A DNA stretch of 64,000 nucleotides from Amycolatopsis sp. NBRC 101858 (GCF_030269325.1 NZ_BSTD01000004.1:660558-724557), one strand, 5' to 3'. Shown: positions 1-8,625, numbered from the stretch's first letter. Notes: generated by a model not told the origin, from the sequence alone. Program-made: numbers and translations.

Positions 1-1030
1 TCTTCCGGAGTTCGGGGTAATACAGCATGTGCGGTTCGCAGAACTTGGGCATGAGGTGGATGACGGCCTCGGCCCCGTTGTGCTGGACGGCGTCGACGAG
101 GTAGGTGTCCCAGTCGACGTCCTGCTGGACGCGGGTCGGGCAGGGGATCGTGACGTTGCGCCGCGCGTACCACTCGCCCAGGGCCTGCACCGGATCGCCG
201 TCCTCGGCCACGTCCGTGGAAAGGTAGCGCCGGCCGTAGTAGAGGTCGTCGTCGACGACGAGCGCACCGCTGTCCTCGATGACTTCGAGCAGCTCGCGGC
301 GCGGCGCGTGGCAGAGGTGCCCGGACAGGTGCACCCGCACCCGGTCGTCCCGTTCGGCGGCCCGGGGTTCCGCCAGCACCTCGGCGAGGAGCGCGTGGTG
401 TTCGCCGGGGTCCATGACCATGCTCGCCGCGATGATGTCCTGGAGCTCGACCGGGCTGAACGCGGCATTGCCCGCGCTGCGCTCGTCGAGCAGCCGCCGC
501 ATCAGCCTGCGGTCGCGGTTGTACGCCCTGATGCTCGCCCGGAGTGCTTCGGGTTCGACCGGATTTCCCGTGAAGCTCTCGATTTCCGCCCGGATCCGCT
601 GCATCGTGTCGGCGATCTTCGCCGCCGCCCACGGGTCGTTCATGGACGAGTTGAGCATGCCCAGGAAGACGGTCGTGTCCGGCTGCACCGCGCGCACGAT
701 GTCGGCGGCGCCGATCAGCTGGATGCAGTGGTCCGCGGTGAAGATCCCGTCGTAGACGGCGAGCCGGCCGGTCGCCGCCTGGTCGGCGAGGTTGCGGGTG
801 TAGCCGCAGTAGAACTCCGCCAGCAGCGCCCGGCCTTCGGTGATCGGCTGCTGGTCGTCCGGGACGATCACCGGCAGCGCGCCCGCCGCGTGCCCGAGCT
901 CGCGCGGGAAGTTCATCGGCAGCACGCCCAGCACCGCCGCGCCCGGGTGCTTGGACCGCCACCGCGCGAGGTACGCACGCGGGTCGCGTGCCGCCGCCAC
1001 CAGTCGGGTCATGGCTGCCGCGTCGGTCAT
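1..1030 (-). CDS. 2-hydroxyacyl-CoA dehydratase / benzoyl-CoA reductase-type subunit (3' end cut by window edge)
   Basis: I read an uninterrupted reverse-strand frame from the ATG at 1030 (RBS GAGAGGA about 8 nt upstream) to the window edge, about 343 residues. The family is recognisable from LPMNFPRELGHAAGALPVI near the start, then EFYCGYTRN, ADHCIQLIGAADIVR, LNSSMNDPWAAAKI, LSGHLCHAPRRELLE and MPKFCEPHMLYYPELRK. These belong to the D-component (HgdB/BcrB/BcrC) superfamily, which carries a cysteine-ligated iron-sulfur cluster and dehydrates 2-hydroxyacyl-CoA or reduces benzoyl-CoA. Conserved-looking Cys occur in the FYCG, DHCI, HLCH, IPCP and KFCE contexts. Family members are about 370-430 residues, so only the C-terminus is missing. 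Any partner subunit or ATP-dependent activator would lie left of the window. Oxygen-sensitive chemistry is unexpected in a presumed aerobe, so the substrate is open. Confidence 0.8.
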   Translation of the reverse strand, partial: MTDAAAMTRLVAAARDPRAYLARWRSKHPGAAVLGVLPMNFPRELGHAAGALPVIVPDDQQPITEGRALLAEFYCGYTRNLADQAATGRLAVYDGIFTADHCIQLIGAADIVRAVQPDTTVFLGMLNSSMNDPWAAAKIADTMQRIRAEIESFTGNPVEPEALRASIRAYNRDRRLMRRLLDERSAGNAAFSPVELQDIIAASMVMDPGEHHALLAEVLAEPRAAERDDRVRVHLSGHLCHAPRRELLEVIEDSGALVVDDDLYYGRRYLSTDVAEDGDPVQALGEWYARRNVTIPCPTRVQQDVDWDTYLVDAVQHNGAEAVIHLMPKFCEPHMLYYPELRK

Positions 1031-1062
1031 CAGCGTGGTTCCTCTCGTGGGCGATACGGGAG

Positions 1063-1103
1063 ACTCTACGCGTCACGTAACTCGATCACAATCGCCGTAG
1101 AGT
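1063..1103. promoter_or_regulatory. Inverted repeat ACTCTACG...CGTAGAGT upstream of the dehydratase gene
   Basis: ACTCTACG at 1063-1070 and its exact complement CGTAGAGT at 1096-1103 face each other across 25 nt, in the gap ahead of the dehydratase start. Read on the minus strand, the left arm contains TAGAGT, a plausible -10 box. A similar GGAGA(C/T)TCTAC string recurs just upstream of the PaaX start at 2850-2860. It may be a PaaX-type operator, or simply a shared promoter element. Confidence 0.4.
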
Positions 1104-1203
1104 ATTGGAGACGTGCCGCACCCCCCGGCTGACGCGGTGGAGGAACGAGTCGATGCAGCGTGCCCGGACCGAAGGCGACACCGAGCCGGCGTCGTGGCCG
1201 GGG

Positions 1204-2010
1204 TCAGCCCGGGATGTGGTGGTGCACCGTGGCGACGACGCACGGTTTGCCCGCCCGGTTGGCGCCGATCACCCGGGTGACGGCCATGCGCCGGCCGGCG
1301 GTGACGACTTCGGCCCGGAAGGTGGCGACCTCCCCGTGCGGAAACGGGCGTGGGTAGGTGGCCGTCAACGACGCCGGGACGAAGTCCGGCCGCGCGAGCG
1401 CCGCACTGGCCGTGAGTTCCGCCAGCCACAACGAAATCCCGCCGTGCAGTGTGCCGATCGGGTTGACCAGGTCGTCGCCGACGTCGATGCGCAGTTCGGC
1501 GCGTCCGTCCGCGGCGGACACCTGCTCCCGGATCTTGGCGAGGAGTCCCACGGTCGGTGTGGTGGTGGGCCGGCCCTCGGGTGCCGGGCCGGAAAGCGCT
1601 ACGTAGCGCCCCCACTGCCGGCAGCGGGACACCAACCTGCCCTGCGCGTCGACGATCGATCCCTCGGCGAGGCCGGTCGCCGAGGTCGCGTGCAGTGTCC
1701 GTCCTTCGGCACGCAGGGTCGTCCCGTCGACGGGTGGCAGCCGGAAGAAGTCGAGGGAGATCTCGGCACTCACCGACCAGAGCCCCGCGGGCGCGCCCTC
1801 GATCAGGGCGTAGCCGAGGACGTTGTCCGCCAGCACGCCCAGCGAACCCGCGCTGTCCGACCACGGCCCGGTGGTCATCTCGGCGCGGACGCCGTCTTCG
1901 AAGACCGTGACCGCGAACAGGGCTTCGGGGCCGCCGCCCACGACGACGGGTTGTGCGGCTGGTGGGTTCAACGAGGGTCCCCTGGTGGTCGTGAGCGGGT
2001 CAGACGGCAT
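1204..2010 (-). CDS. Acyl-CoA thioesterase, double-hotdog (PaaI-like) family
   Basis: 268 residues. The C-terminal half carries the hotdog signature NPIGTLHGGISLWLAE (about residues 184-199), typical of PaaI-like acyl-CoA thioesterases. The N-terminal half (about 30-130) looks like a second, diverged hotdog, so the protein is probably a double-hotdog enzyme that hydrolyses acyl-CoA to free acid and CoA in the cytosol. The ATG at 2010 lies inside the 3' end of the PaaX-family gene (11 bp overlap) with GAGCTGA just before it, suggesting translational coupling. PaaX regulators and PaaI-type thioesterases are classic companions in phenylacetyl-CoA loci, but no other paa gene is visible. A role in releasing CoA from dead-end thioesters is inference. 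Confidence 0.75.
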   Translation of the reverse strand: MPSDPLTTTRGPSLNPPAAQPVVVGGGPEALFAVTVFEDGVRAEMTTGPWSDSAGSLGVLADNVLGYALIEGAPAGLWSVSAEISLDFFRLPPVDGTTLRAEGRTLHATSATGLAEGSIVDAQGRLVSRCRQWGRYVALSGPAPEGRPTTTPTVGLLAKIREQVSAADGRAELRIDVGDDLVNPIGTLHGGISLWLAELTASAALARPDFVPASLTATYPRPFPHGEVATFRAEVVTAGRRMAVTRVIGANRAGKPCVVATVHHHIPG

Positions 2011-2845
2011 TCAGCTCGCCGAAGCGGCGTCGCACGATCGGCGTCCACTCCGCGCGGAAGGCTTCGATCCGGCGGGCCACCCGCCGGCCGACCCAGTCGG
2101 GCAGCAGCGCCTCCGGGAGCTGCGGATCCACCCGCGGGAACTCCTGCCACTCGCTGACCAGCCGGATGTGCGCGGTCAGGATCTCGTCGTCGCCGGCCGG
2201 GCGCAGGTCGTTCATGGCCGCCCAGACCTCCTCGTACCGGGTCCGCAGCGCGTCGAGGTCCCAGCCCCGCGCCACGATCTCCTCGCGGGGGAGCCCGACC
2301 GCGTCGAGGTTGCCGGTGAAGGCGACGGTGTGCTGCCGGAGGTCCAGCTCGTCGAGGAGGCGGCCGACCTCCGCGGCGCGTTCGACGTGCGGGGTCAGCC
2401 ACAGCCCGGGCACGGGGTTCCCGAACCCGGCCCAGGTGAGCCCGGCGTACAGCGGGCGCCGTGCACCGCGCAGGGACTGCGGGATGCTGGTCCACAACGC
2501 GAGCCAGGTGCCGTCCCAGCTGCTGAAGGGGTCGCTCAGCGAGTAGACGCGGCCGGACCCGGTCTCGAAGATGTGGATCAGCTTGTCGCTCAGCGTCCAC
2601 CGGACTTCGCGGCCGTGGCGCTCCGGGACGATCCACTCGGAACCGGACGCGCGGGCGATGGCCTGCCGGGCGGTCTGCTCCTCGAAGCCCGCCCCTTTGA
2701 GGATGTGCACCAGTGTCGCGGTCCAGACGGGCTCGCCGGTGGGCCACACCAGCTCGCCGAGGATCGTGATCAGCAGTGACCGCGCGCTTCCGGGTGCCAG
2801 CGCCGAGTCGGTCGACGACGTCTCGAGAGCTCCTGGGGTCGGCAT
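2000..2845 (-). CDS. PaaX-family transcriptional regulator
   Basis: 281 residues from the ATG at 2845. An N-terminal winged-helix region (about 20-90, with SARSLLITILGELVWP and FEEQTARQAIARA) is followed by a PaaX-type central and C-terminal domain (WLALWTSIPQSLRGARRPLYAGLTW as one stretch of the conserved core). Family members typically repress acyl-CoA catabolic genes and respond to an aryl-CoA ligand. I prefer the ATG at 2845 to the one at 2887 because a -10-like TAGAAT sits 7 nt in front of it with no Shine-Dalgarno, as in actinobacterial leaderless mRNAs. It is co-directional with and overlaps the thioesterase gene. Likely targets are itself and the dehydratase promoter (inference from the shared TCTAC string). 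Confidence 0.8.
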   Translation of the reverse strand: MPTPGALETSSTDSALAPGSARSLLITILGELVWPTGEPVWTATLVHILKGAGFEEQTARQAIARASGSEWIVPERHGREVRWTLSDKLIHIFETGSGRVYSLSDPFSSWDGTWLALWTSIPQSLRGARRPLYAGLTWAGFGNPVPGLWLTPHVERAAEVGRLLDELDLRQHTVAFTGNLDAVGLPREEIVARGWDLDALRTRYEEVWAAMNDLRPAGDDEILTAHIRLVSEWQEFPRVDPQLPEALLPDWVGRRVARRIEAFRAEWTPIVRRRFGELNAV

Positions 2846-2852
2846 GACCGGA

Positions 2853-2858
2853 GATTCT
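2853..2858 (-). promoter_or_regulatory. Probable -10 box of a leaderless PaaX transcript
   Basis: Reads TAGAAT on the minus strand. It ends 7 nt before the ATG at 2845, so transcription would begin at or next to the start codon. No ribosome binding site is present in the gap, which fits leaderless translation. Confidence 0.4.
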
Positions 2859-2901
2859 ACAGGCCTTGCGACCGGATCCACGACCATGTATGGCGAAGGA
2901 C

Positions 2902-3684
2902 TCAGGCGGCGGAGATCCCGCCGTTCACGCTGATGGCCTGGCCGGTGAGCTTCGCGGCCGCGGGGCCGCCCAGGAAGACGATCAGCGCGGCGAGGTCGTC
3001 CGGCTCGGCGACGCCCAGGTGGGCCTGGCTCGCGGCCTTCTCGAACAGCTTCTTGCTGAACCCGTCGCGCAGGACGTTGTCGGCGGTCGGCGTGCCCGAG
3101 ATCAGTGACGGCGTCACGGCGTTGACGCGCACCCCGTCGCGCTTGGCTTCGATGGCGGTGACGCGCGAGAACATCACGATCGCCGCCATCGCGGCACCCA
3201 GCACCGCTTCGCCGGGAGTGGCCACCTTCGCGGCGTCGGAGGCGATGTTCACGATGCTGCCTCCGCCCTGCTCCCGCATCAGCGGCAGGACCGCCCGGGT
3301 CAGGTGCATCGGCGGGAGGGCTTGCCGGGTCAGGATCCCTTCGACGTCGGCCTGCGGGGTCAGGTGCAGCAGCTCCGGCCGGTAGGTGGCGGTCGTCGAG
3401 TTCACGAGCACGTCGATGCCCGCCAGCGCCCGGTGCGCCTCGGCGACGGAAGCGGTGACCTGGCTGAGGTCTTCGGCGTCGGTGGGGATGAACACCACCT
3501 CGGCGCCCGGGTGCCGGTCGAGGACGCGCTCGCGGGCGAGCTTCCCGCGTTCGGTGCCGCGCGCGAGCAGGGCGATGCGCCGGACGCCGGCATCCGCGAA
3601 GGCCAGTGCGGTGGCCAGGCCCACGCCGGAGGTGCCGCCGGCGATGACGACGGCGGAGTCGGGGTAGTCGCGGACGAGCGGCAC
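2902..3684 (-). CDS. SDR-fold protein lacking the catalytic Tyr and Lys
   Basis: 260 residues from GTG 3684, which has GGAGG 5 nt upstream; a longer ATG start at 3720 lacks this. The Rossmann glycine motif is present (VIAGGTSGVGLATA), as are VNIASDAAK with the catalytic-position Ser and the C-terminal LTGQAISVNGG typical of classical SDRs. Where classical members have YxxxK, this protein reads VLGAAMAAIVMF: Tyr is replaced by Leu and Lys by Met. The NNAG motif is also changed, to NSTT. It may bind nucleotide or acyl-CoA without ordinary dehydrogenase chemistry. It is divergent from the synthetase operon at 3836 and shares its operator region, so it likely belongs to the same regulon. Confidence 0.75.
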   Translation of the reverse strand: MPLVRDYPDSAVVIAGGTSGVGLATALAFADAGVRRIALLARGTERGKLARERVLDRHPGAEVVFIPTDAEDLSQVTASVAEAHRALAGIDVLVNSTTATYRPELLHLTPQADVEGILTRQALPPMHLTRAVLPLMREQGGGSIVNIASDAAKVATPGEAVLGAAMAAIVMFSRVTAIEAKRDGVRVNAVTPSLISGTPTADNVLRDGFSKKLFEKAASQAHLGVAEPDDLAALIVFLGGPAAAKLTGQAISVNGGISAA

Positions 3685-3757
3685 GGGTACCTCCGGATGG
3701 CTTGCTGATCGACTACGCATGATGCAACCTCATCGCCGAGTCTGTCATACAAATTCC

Positions 3758-3784
3758 GGTCAGACCATTCCTATTGTCGGACCG
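3758..3784. promoter_or_regulatory. FadR-type operator pair (site 1), divergent promoter
   Basis: GGTCAGACC, a perfect palindrome about one central base, lies at 3758-3766, and TGTCGGACC at 3775-3783. Their centres are 17 bp apart and a TATTGT -10-like box lies between. The pair sits between the divergent SDR gene (2902-3684) and the synthetase operon. The half-sites match those at 8626, 13904, 16400, 20298 and 21413. I assign them to the FadR-family regulator at 19503-20279, whose family recognises TGGTnnnACCA-type sites; this is inference. Confidence 0.65.
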
Positions 3785-3835
3785 TCGAGGTAGGGTCCGG
3801 TGGCCCCGGTCACATCACGGACAAGGGAGTTGGGG

Positions 3836-5482
3836 ATGGGCGGCGTGCGGGTTCTCGAAACGTCCTACTGGCCGGCCGAGCCGGGCGAGGTGCACGACGT
3901 CACGGTGTGCGACACCCTGCGCCACGCCGCGGCGACCGTCCCGGACCGGGTGGCGCTGGTCGACTGCGCGCCGGATCCCGGTGCGCGGAAGTCGTGGACC
4001 TACGCCGGGTTCCTCGCCGACGCCGAGCGGGTCGCGCGGGCGCTGCTGGAAAAGTTCTCGCCCGGCGACCGGATCGCCGTCTGGGCCCCGAACAGCGCGG
4101 CGTGGATCGTGCTGCAGCAGGGGGTGGCACTGGCGGGCATGGTGCTCGTGGCGCTCAACCCCGCCTACCGGGCCCGGGAAGTCGGGTTCGTGCTCCGCCA
4201 GTCCGGGGCCGTCGGCGTGTTCTGCCCCGCCGGGCACCGCGGGTTCGACATGCGCGGCATGCTCGACGACATCCGCGGCGAGACCCCGGACCTGCGGGAG
4301 ATCGTCACGTTCGACGACTGGGACGCGTTCGTCGCGAGCGGCGACCCGGCCCGCGCACTGCCGGTCGTGCGGCCGGGGGACGTGCTCCAGATCCAGTACA
4401 CCTCGGGCACCACCGGCTTCCCGAAAGGGGCCATGCTGCACCACAAAGGACTCGTGAACGAGGCCAGGCACGTGGCCGAGCGCGCCGGGATGGCCGACGG
4501 CGGCGTGTACGTCAACGCGATGCCGATGTACCACATCGGCGGCGGCGCGGTGACCTCCCTCGGGGCGTGGGCCAAGCGCGGCACGTTCGTCATCCTGCCG
4601 GGGTTCGACCCCGGGCTGCTGCTGGAGGCGTTCGAGACCTACCGCGGCACGCACACCCTGGTGGTGCCGACCATGCTGATCGCGCTGCTCGACCACCCCG
4701 ATCTCGTGACCCGCGACCTGTCGAGCCTGCAGACGATCATGAGCGGCGCCTCGGCGGTGCCCGCGGCCCTCGTGCGCAAGACGCAGGCCGCGCTCGGCTG
4801 CCAGTTCAGCATCCTCTTCGGACAGACGGAAGCCCACGGGGTCGTCAGCCAGACCCGCGTCACCGACAGCCCGGAGGACCAGGCGGAGACCGTCGGGCAG
4901 CCGCTCCCGCAGCTCGAGGTCAAGATCGCCGACCCGCTGACCGGCGCTCCGGTGCCGCTGCACGAGAGCGGCGAGATCTGCTGCCGCGGCTACCAGAACA
5001 TGCTGGGGTACCACGGCATGCCCGAGGAAACGGCGGCGGCGATCGACGCGGACGGCTGGCTGCACATGGGGGACATCGGTGCCCTGGACGAGCGCGGCTT
5101 CCTCAAGATCCGCGGCCGGAGCAAGGACATGATCATCCGCGGCGGGATGAACATCTACCCCGCCGAGATCGAAGGCACGCTCCAGGAGCACCCCGCGATC
5201 GAATACGCCGCGGCGATCGGCGTCCCGGACGCGACGTGGGGCGAGCAGATCGGCGCGGTGCTCCAGCTGCGGGCCGGGTTCGAACGCCCGTCGGTGGAAG
5301 AGCTGACCGGGTTCCTGCGATCCCAGCTCGCCCCGCACAAGACTCCGGTCTTCTGGGCGTTCGTCGACGAGCTGCCGGCGACACCCAGCGGCAAGATCCG
5401 GAAGTTCGTCCTCCGCGAGCGCGCCGAGCAGGGCTCGCTCACCTTCGACGTCGTCCGGTCGACGACCGCGACCACCCGCTGA
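3836..5482 (+). CDS. Acyl-CoA synthetase (FadD-like, AMP-binding family)
   Basis: 548 residues from ATG 3836, preceded by AAGGGAG at 6 nt. A GTG at 3800 would extend the protein into the operator region and has no RBS. Adenylation motifs are complete: YTSGTTGFPKGAM, FGQTEAHGV, GWLHMGDIG and the C-terminal hinge GRSKDMIIRGGMNIYPAEIE, with the catalytic lysine in TPSGKIRKF. It would activate a carboxylic acid via acyl-AMP to its CoA thioester. The overall form is that of medium-chain or aromatic/alicyclic acid CoA ligases. It leads an operon with the MHS transporter and a second synthetase, suggesting import of an acid and its immediate activation. The exact substrate cannot be read from sequence. 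Confidence 0.9.
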   Translation: MGGVRVLETSYWPAEPGEVHDVTVCDTLRHAAATVPDRVALVDCAPDPGARKSWTYAGFLADAERVARALLEKFSPGDRIAVWAPNSAAWIVLQQGVALAGMVLVALNPAYRAREVGFVLRQSGAVGVFCPAGHRGFDMRGMLDDIRGETPDLREIVTFDDWDAFVASGDPARALPVVRPGDVLQIQYTSGTTGFPKGAMLHHKGLVNEARHVAERAGMADGGVYVNAMPMYHIGGGAVTSLGAWAKRGTFVILPGFDPGLLLEAFETYRGTHTLVVPTMLIALLDHPDLVTRDLSSLQTIMSGASAVPAALVRKTQAALGCQFSILFGQTEAHGVVSQTRVTDSPEDQAETVGQPLPQLEVKIADPLTGAPVPLHESGEICCRGYQNMLGYHGMPEETAAAIDADGWLHMGDIGALDERGFLKIRGRSKDMIIRGGMNIYPAEIEGTLQEHPAIEYAAAIGVPDATWGEQIGAVLQLRAGFERPSVEELTGFLRSQLAPHKTPVFWAFVDELPATPSGKIRKFVLRERAEQGSLTFDVVRSTTATTR

Positions 5483-5504
5483 CCCCGGTTCGAGTGGAGT
5501 TGAC

Positions 5505-6791
5505 ATGGCAGCACACAGTCCCCGCCGGGCGGCCTCGGCCGCGTTCCTCGGCTCCGTCGTGGAGTACTACGACCTCGTCATCTACGGCACCGCTGCGGCG
5601 CTGGTGTTCGGCAAGCTGTTCTTCCACGGCGTCGGCCCGCAGGTGGCGCTCGTGCTGTCCCTGGCGACGTTCGCCAGCGGCTACCTCGTGCGCCCGCTCG
5701 GTGGCCTGCTCTTCGGCTACATCGGCGACCGCCGCGGCCGGCGCACGGCGGTGCTCCTGACGATCGTGCTGATGGGCGTCGCGACGGTCCTCGTCGGCCT
5801 GCTGCCCGGCTACGAAGCGATCGGTCCACTGGCCCCGGTGCTGCTGGTGGTGCTCAGGCTCGGGCAGGGCCTGGCCGTCGGCGGTGAGCTCGGGGGAGCC
5901 GTGCTCATCTCGGTCGAGCACGCCCCCGAGGGGAAACGCGGCTTCTACGGCAGCTTCTCGACCGCCGGTGCCCAGGCGGGCACCGTGCTGGCGACCGCGG
6001 TGTTCGCGCTCGTCACGCTGCTTCCCCAGGCCCAGCTCGAATCCTGGGGCTGGCGCGTGCCGTTCCTGGGCAGCGCCTTGATCGTCCTGGTCGGCCTGCT
6101 GCTGCGTTACGGCCTGGAAGAGACGCCCGACTTCGTCGCATCCGGCGCGCGCTCCAAGCCGATCCGCACCGCGCTCACGCGGTACCCGCGCGCCATCCTC
6201 GGCATCGTCCTCGTGATGGCCGGCATGATGTCGATCTGGTACGTCCTCACGATCTACAGCCTCAGCTACGCGGTGAACACCGCCGGCGTCGACCGCACCA
6301 CGATGCTGTGGGTCATCACCGTGGCGACGTTCCTCGTCGTCGTCATGAACCCGGTGTGGGGCGCACTGTCGGACCGCGTGCACCGCGGCCGTCTGCTGGC
6401 CGCCGGGCTGCTTGTGGAAGGCCTCCTGCTGGCCGTCTACTTCGTGGCGCTGGACAGCCGCAGCGTGCCGTTCATCTTCGGTGCGCTGCTCGCGGTCGCC
6501 GGCCTCGGCCACGCGGCCGCCAACGGGATCTTCCCGGCGTTCATCGTGGACTGCCTGCCGACCGAGGTCCGCTACACCGCGGGATCCCTCGGCATGCAGG
6601 TCGCCGGGGTGATCGCCGGCTTCGCGCCGCTCACCGCGGTCGCCCTCGAAGACTCCGTGTTCGGGATCTGGACGATCACCGCGGCCTGCCTGGCGCTGTG
6701 CCTCGCCGGGGCAGGCGCGGCCCTCGCGTTGTACCGGTCGCGGCCGGCACTGCCGGCGGCCGTGCCGATGCCCGTCGCGGTGGAGTCGTGA
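5505..6791 (+). CDS. MFS transporter, metabolite:H+ symporter (MHS) family
   Basis: 428 residues with about twelve hydrophobic segments. The signature RPLGGLLFGYIGDRRGRR between helices 2 and 3, the early GSVVEYYDLVIYG and GQGLAVGGELGGAVL are characteristic of the MHS subfamily (ShiA, KgtP, ProP, PcaT), which imports carboxylates or zwitterions with protons. A weak GGAG lies ahead of ATG 5505. Its position between two acyl-CoA synthetase genes, with a 4-bp overlap to the second, suggests that it imports the acid that they activate. The substrate is inference. It should act in the cytoplasmic membrane. Confidence 0.88.
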   Translation: MAAHSPRRAASAAFLGSVVEYYDLVIYGTAAALVFGKLFFHGVGPQVALVLSLATFASGYLVRPLGGLLFGYIGDRRGRRTAVLLTIVLMGVATVLVGLLPGYEAIGPLAPVLLVVLRLGQGLAVGGELGGAVLISVEHAPEGKRGFYGSFSTAGAQAGTVLATAVFALVTLLPQAQLESWGWRVPFLGSALIVLVGLLLRYGLEETPDFVASGARSKPIRTALTRYPRAILGIVLVMAGMMSIWYVLTIYSLSYAVNTAGVDRTTMLWVITVATFLVVVMNPVWGALSDRVHRGRLLAAGLLVEGLLLAVYFVALDSRSVPFIFGALLAVAGLGHAAANGIFPAFIVDCLPTEVRYTAGSLGMQVAGVIAGFAPLTAVALEDSVFGIWTITAACLALCLAGAGAALALYRSRPALPAAVPMPVAVES

Positions 6792-8611
6792 ACCGCAGGC
6801 CCGAACCGGTGCGGCGCCGCGTGACGTCGCCCGCGGACGTGGCGGACGTCGAAGCGTGCCCACCGGAGGACCTGCGTCCCGCCGACACGATCCTCGGCTG
6901 CCTGTCCGCGGCGGCCGCGCTGGACCCGGAGAAGCCGGCCATCGTGCTGGTCGAACCGCCGGATTTCCTGGCCCCGGCGCGGATCGTGACGTATCGCGAG
7001 CTGGTGCGCGAGGTCGAGCTGTCGGCTCGCCTGTTCGGCGCCAGTGGCGGTGTCACGGCGTTGCTGCTGCCCATGGTGCCCGAAGGCCTGACCGCGCTGT
7101 GGGGTGCCGCGACGGCGGGCGTCGCCGTGCCGCTCAACCCGTTCCTCGAACCCGCGTCGCTGTACCGGATCCTGACCGAGGTCGGCGCGACGGCTCTGGT
7201 CACGACCCGGGAGATCCTGGACGGGAAGGACGATCCACGCGCACACGTGCCGAGCCTGCGGCACGTGTTCTCCGTCGGCGACGACTTCGCCGCCGCCGTC
7301 CAGGCGCACGAGGACGACGTCCGGGTCTTCGACCCCGATCCCGACCGGACGGTCATGGCGATGCCGACCGGCGGCACGACCGGCACCCCGAAACTCGTCC
7401 GGATGACCCAGCGCGGGCAGCTCACCGTGGCGTGGAACGTCGGCGCCCTGATGGGCTCCGAACGCGACGGCGTCGTCGGGCACGGGATGCCGAACTTCCA
7501 CTGTGGCGGGTCGCTGTCCCTGGGACTGCGGGCGATGCTCTTCGGCCAGACCCTGCTCACGCTCACCACGTCGGGGTTCCGTTCGCGCGAGGTAGTGGCG
7601 TCCTTCTGGGACATCGCCCGCCACTACCGCATGACGTCCCTGCTGGCCACGCCGACGACGGCGCGGGCCATCCTCACCGCCGGCGGCGACGCCGAAGGCC
7701 ACTGCCTGGCGGACTTCCACGTCGGCGGCAGCCAGCTGCCGGTCGCGCTCGCGACGGAGTTCCACGAGCGCTTCGGCGTGTGGCTGCGGGAAAACTGGGG
7801 CATGACCGAGCTGCACGGCACGATCACCGGGCACTACAACGACGGCAGCCGCCCGCGGATCGGGTCCGCGGGCCGGGCGCTGCCGCACTTCCGCGTCCGC
7901 GCGGTCGAGCTCGACGGGGCCGGGGGAGTCGTCCGCGAATGCGCGCCCGGCGAGCGTGGTGCGCTGGTCATCGGCGGGCCGTCGGTGACCGAGGGATACC
8001 TCGACGCCACGCAGGACGCCGCGCTCCACGTCCGGGACGAGGGCACCCGCTGGGCCGACACCGGGGATCTCGGCACCGTCGACGAGGACGGCTACGTCTG
8101 GATCTCCGGCCGTGCCAAGGATCTCATCATCCGAGGCGGGCACAACATCGACCCCGGGCAGATCGAGGAGGCGCTGTCCCGCCACCCCGACGTGAGCATG
8201 GCGGCCGCGGTCGGCAGGCCCACGGCGGGCAAGGGAGAGCTGCCCGTGGCCTACGTCGAGCTGAAGGCCGGGACGGCGACGCGACCGGAGGCGCTGCTGG
8301 CCTTCTGCCGGGAGCACGTCCAGGAACGGGCCGCGGTGCCGGCCGAGGTCGTCGTGCTGGACCGGCTGCCGGTGACCCCGGTCGGCAAGGTCGCCAAGCC
8401 CGCGCTGCGCCAGGACGCGCTGCGCCGGGAGATCCGGGCGCTGGTCGCCGAGCTGTCGGACGCCGGGCACGAGCACGGTGTGCACGTCGAAGACTCCGGC
8501 CCCCGGCCGAGGGTGGTCGTTTCGCTGCCGGAAGGCGGTCGGGGATTCGCTGACCTGCTGAGCAGCCGGCTGGCAGCCTACGAATTCCTGAGCGAAGTCC
8601 GGGTCGGCTGA
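6788..8611 (+). CDS. Acyl-CoA synthetase with extended C-terminus
   Basis: 607 residues from GTG 6788, which overlaps the transporter stop as GTGA. Adenylation motifs are slightly atypical: MPTGGTTGTPKLVRM (T/G-rich loop), ENWGMTELHGT, RWADTGDLG, and GRAKDLIIRGGHNIDPGQIE with the catalytic Lys in TPVGKVAKP. It resembles long-chain or branched acyl-CoA synthetases that have GG in the P-loop. After the usual C-terminal domain about 75 further residues (about 530-607) contain VRALVAELSD-like helix and a short beta-like stretch that I do not recognise. Third gene of the operon starting at 3836. The substrate may be a later chain intermediate rather than the ring acid; this is inference. Confidence 0.85.
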   Translation: MNRRPEPVRRRVTSPADVADVEACPPEDLRPADTILGCLSAAAALDPEKPAIVLVEPPDFLAPARIVTYRELVREVELSARLFGASGGVTALLLPMVPEGLTALWGAATAGVAVPLNPFLEPASLYRILTEVGATALVTTREILDGKDDPRAHVPSLRHVFSVGDDFAAAVQAHEDDVRVFDPDPDRTVMAMPTGGTTGTPKLVRMTQRGQLTVAWNVGALMGSERDGVVGHGMPNFHCGGSLSLGLRAMLFGQTLLTLTTSGFRSREVVASFWDIARHYRMTSLLATPTTARAILTAGGDAEGHCLADFHVGGSQLPVALATEFHERFGVWLRENWGMTELHGTITGHYNDGSRPRIGSAGRALPHFRVRAVELDGAGGVVRECAPGERGALVIGGPSVTEGYLDATQDAALHVRDEGTRWADTGDLGTVDEDGYVWISGRAKDLIIRGGHNIDPGQIEEALSRHPDVSMAAAVGRPTAGKGELPVAYVELKAGTATRPEALLAFCREHVQERAAVPAEVVVLDRLPVTPVGKVAKPALRQDALRREIRALVAELSDAGHEHGVHVEDSGPRPRVVVSLPEGGRGFADLLSSRLAAYEFLSEVRVG

Positions 8612-8625
8612 CCCTTGCTCGTAAT

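Noticed and set aside
3800..3835. Upstream GTG start for the first acyl-CoA synthetase
   Set aside because: It has no RBS and lies 16 bp from the operator pair; ATG 3836 has AAGGGAG at good spacing.
5439..6863. Long open frames antisense to real genes (for example opposite the MHS transporter, or the frame running on through 54719)
   Set aside because: They are typical of GC-rich DNA, with Arg/Ala/Pro/Gly-rich translations and no domain; the opposite strand carries well-supported genes.
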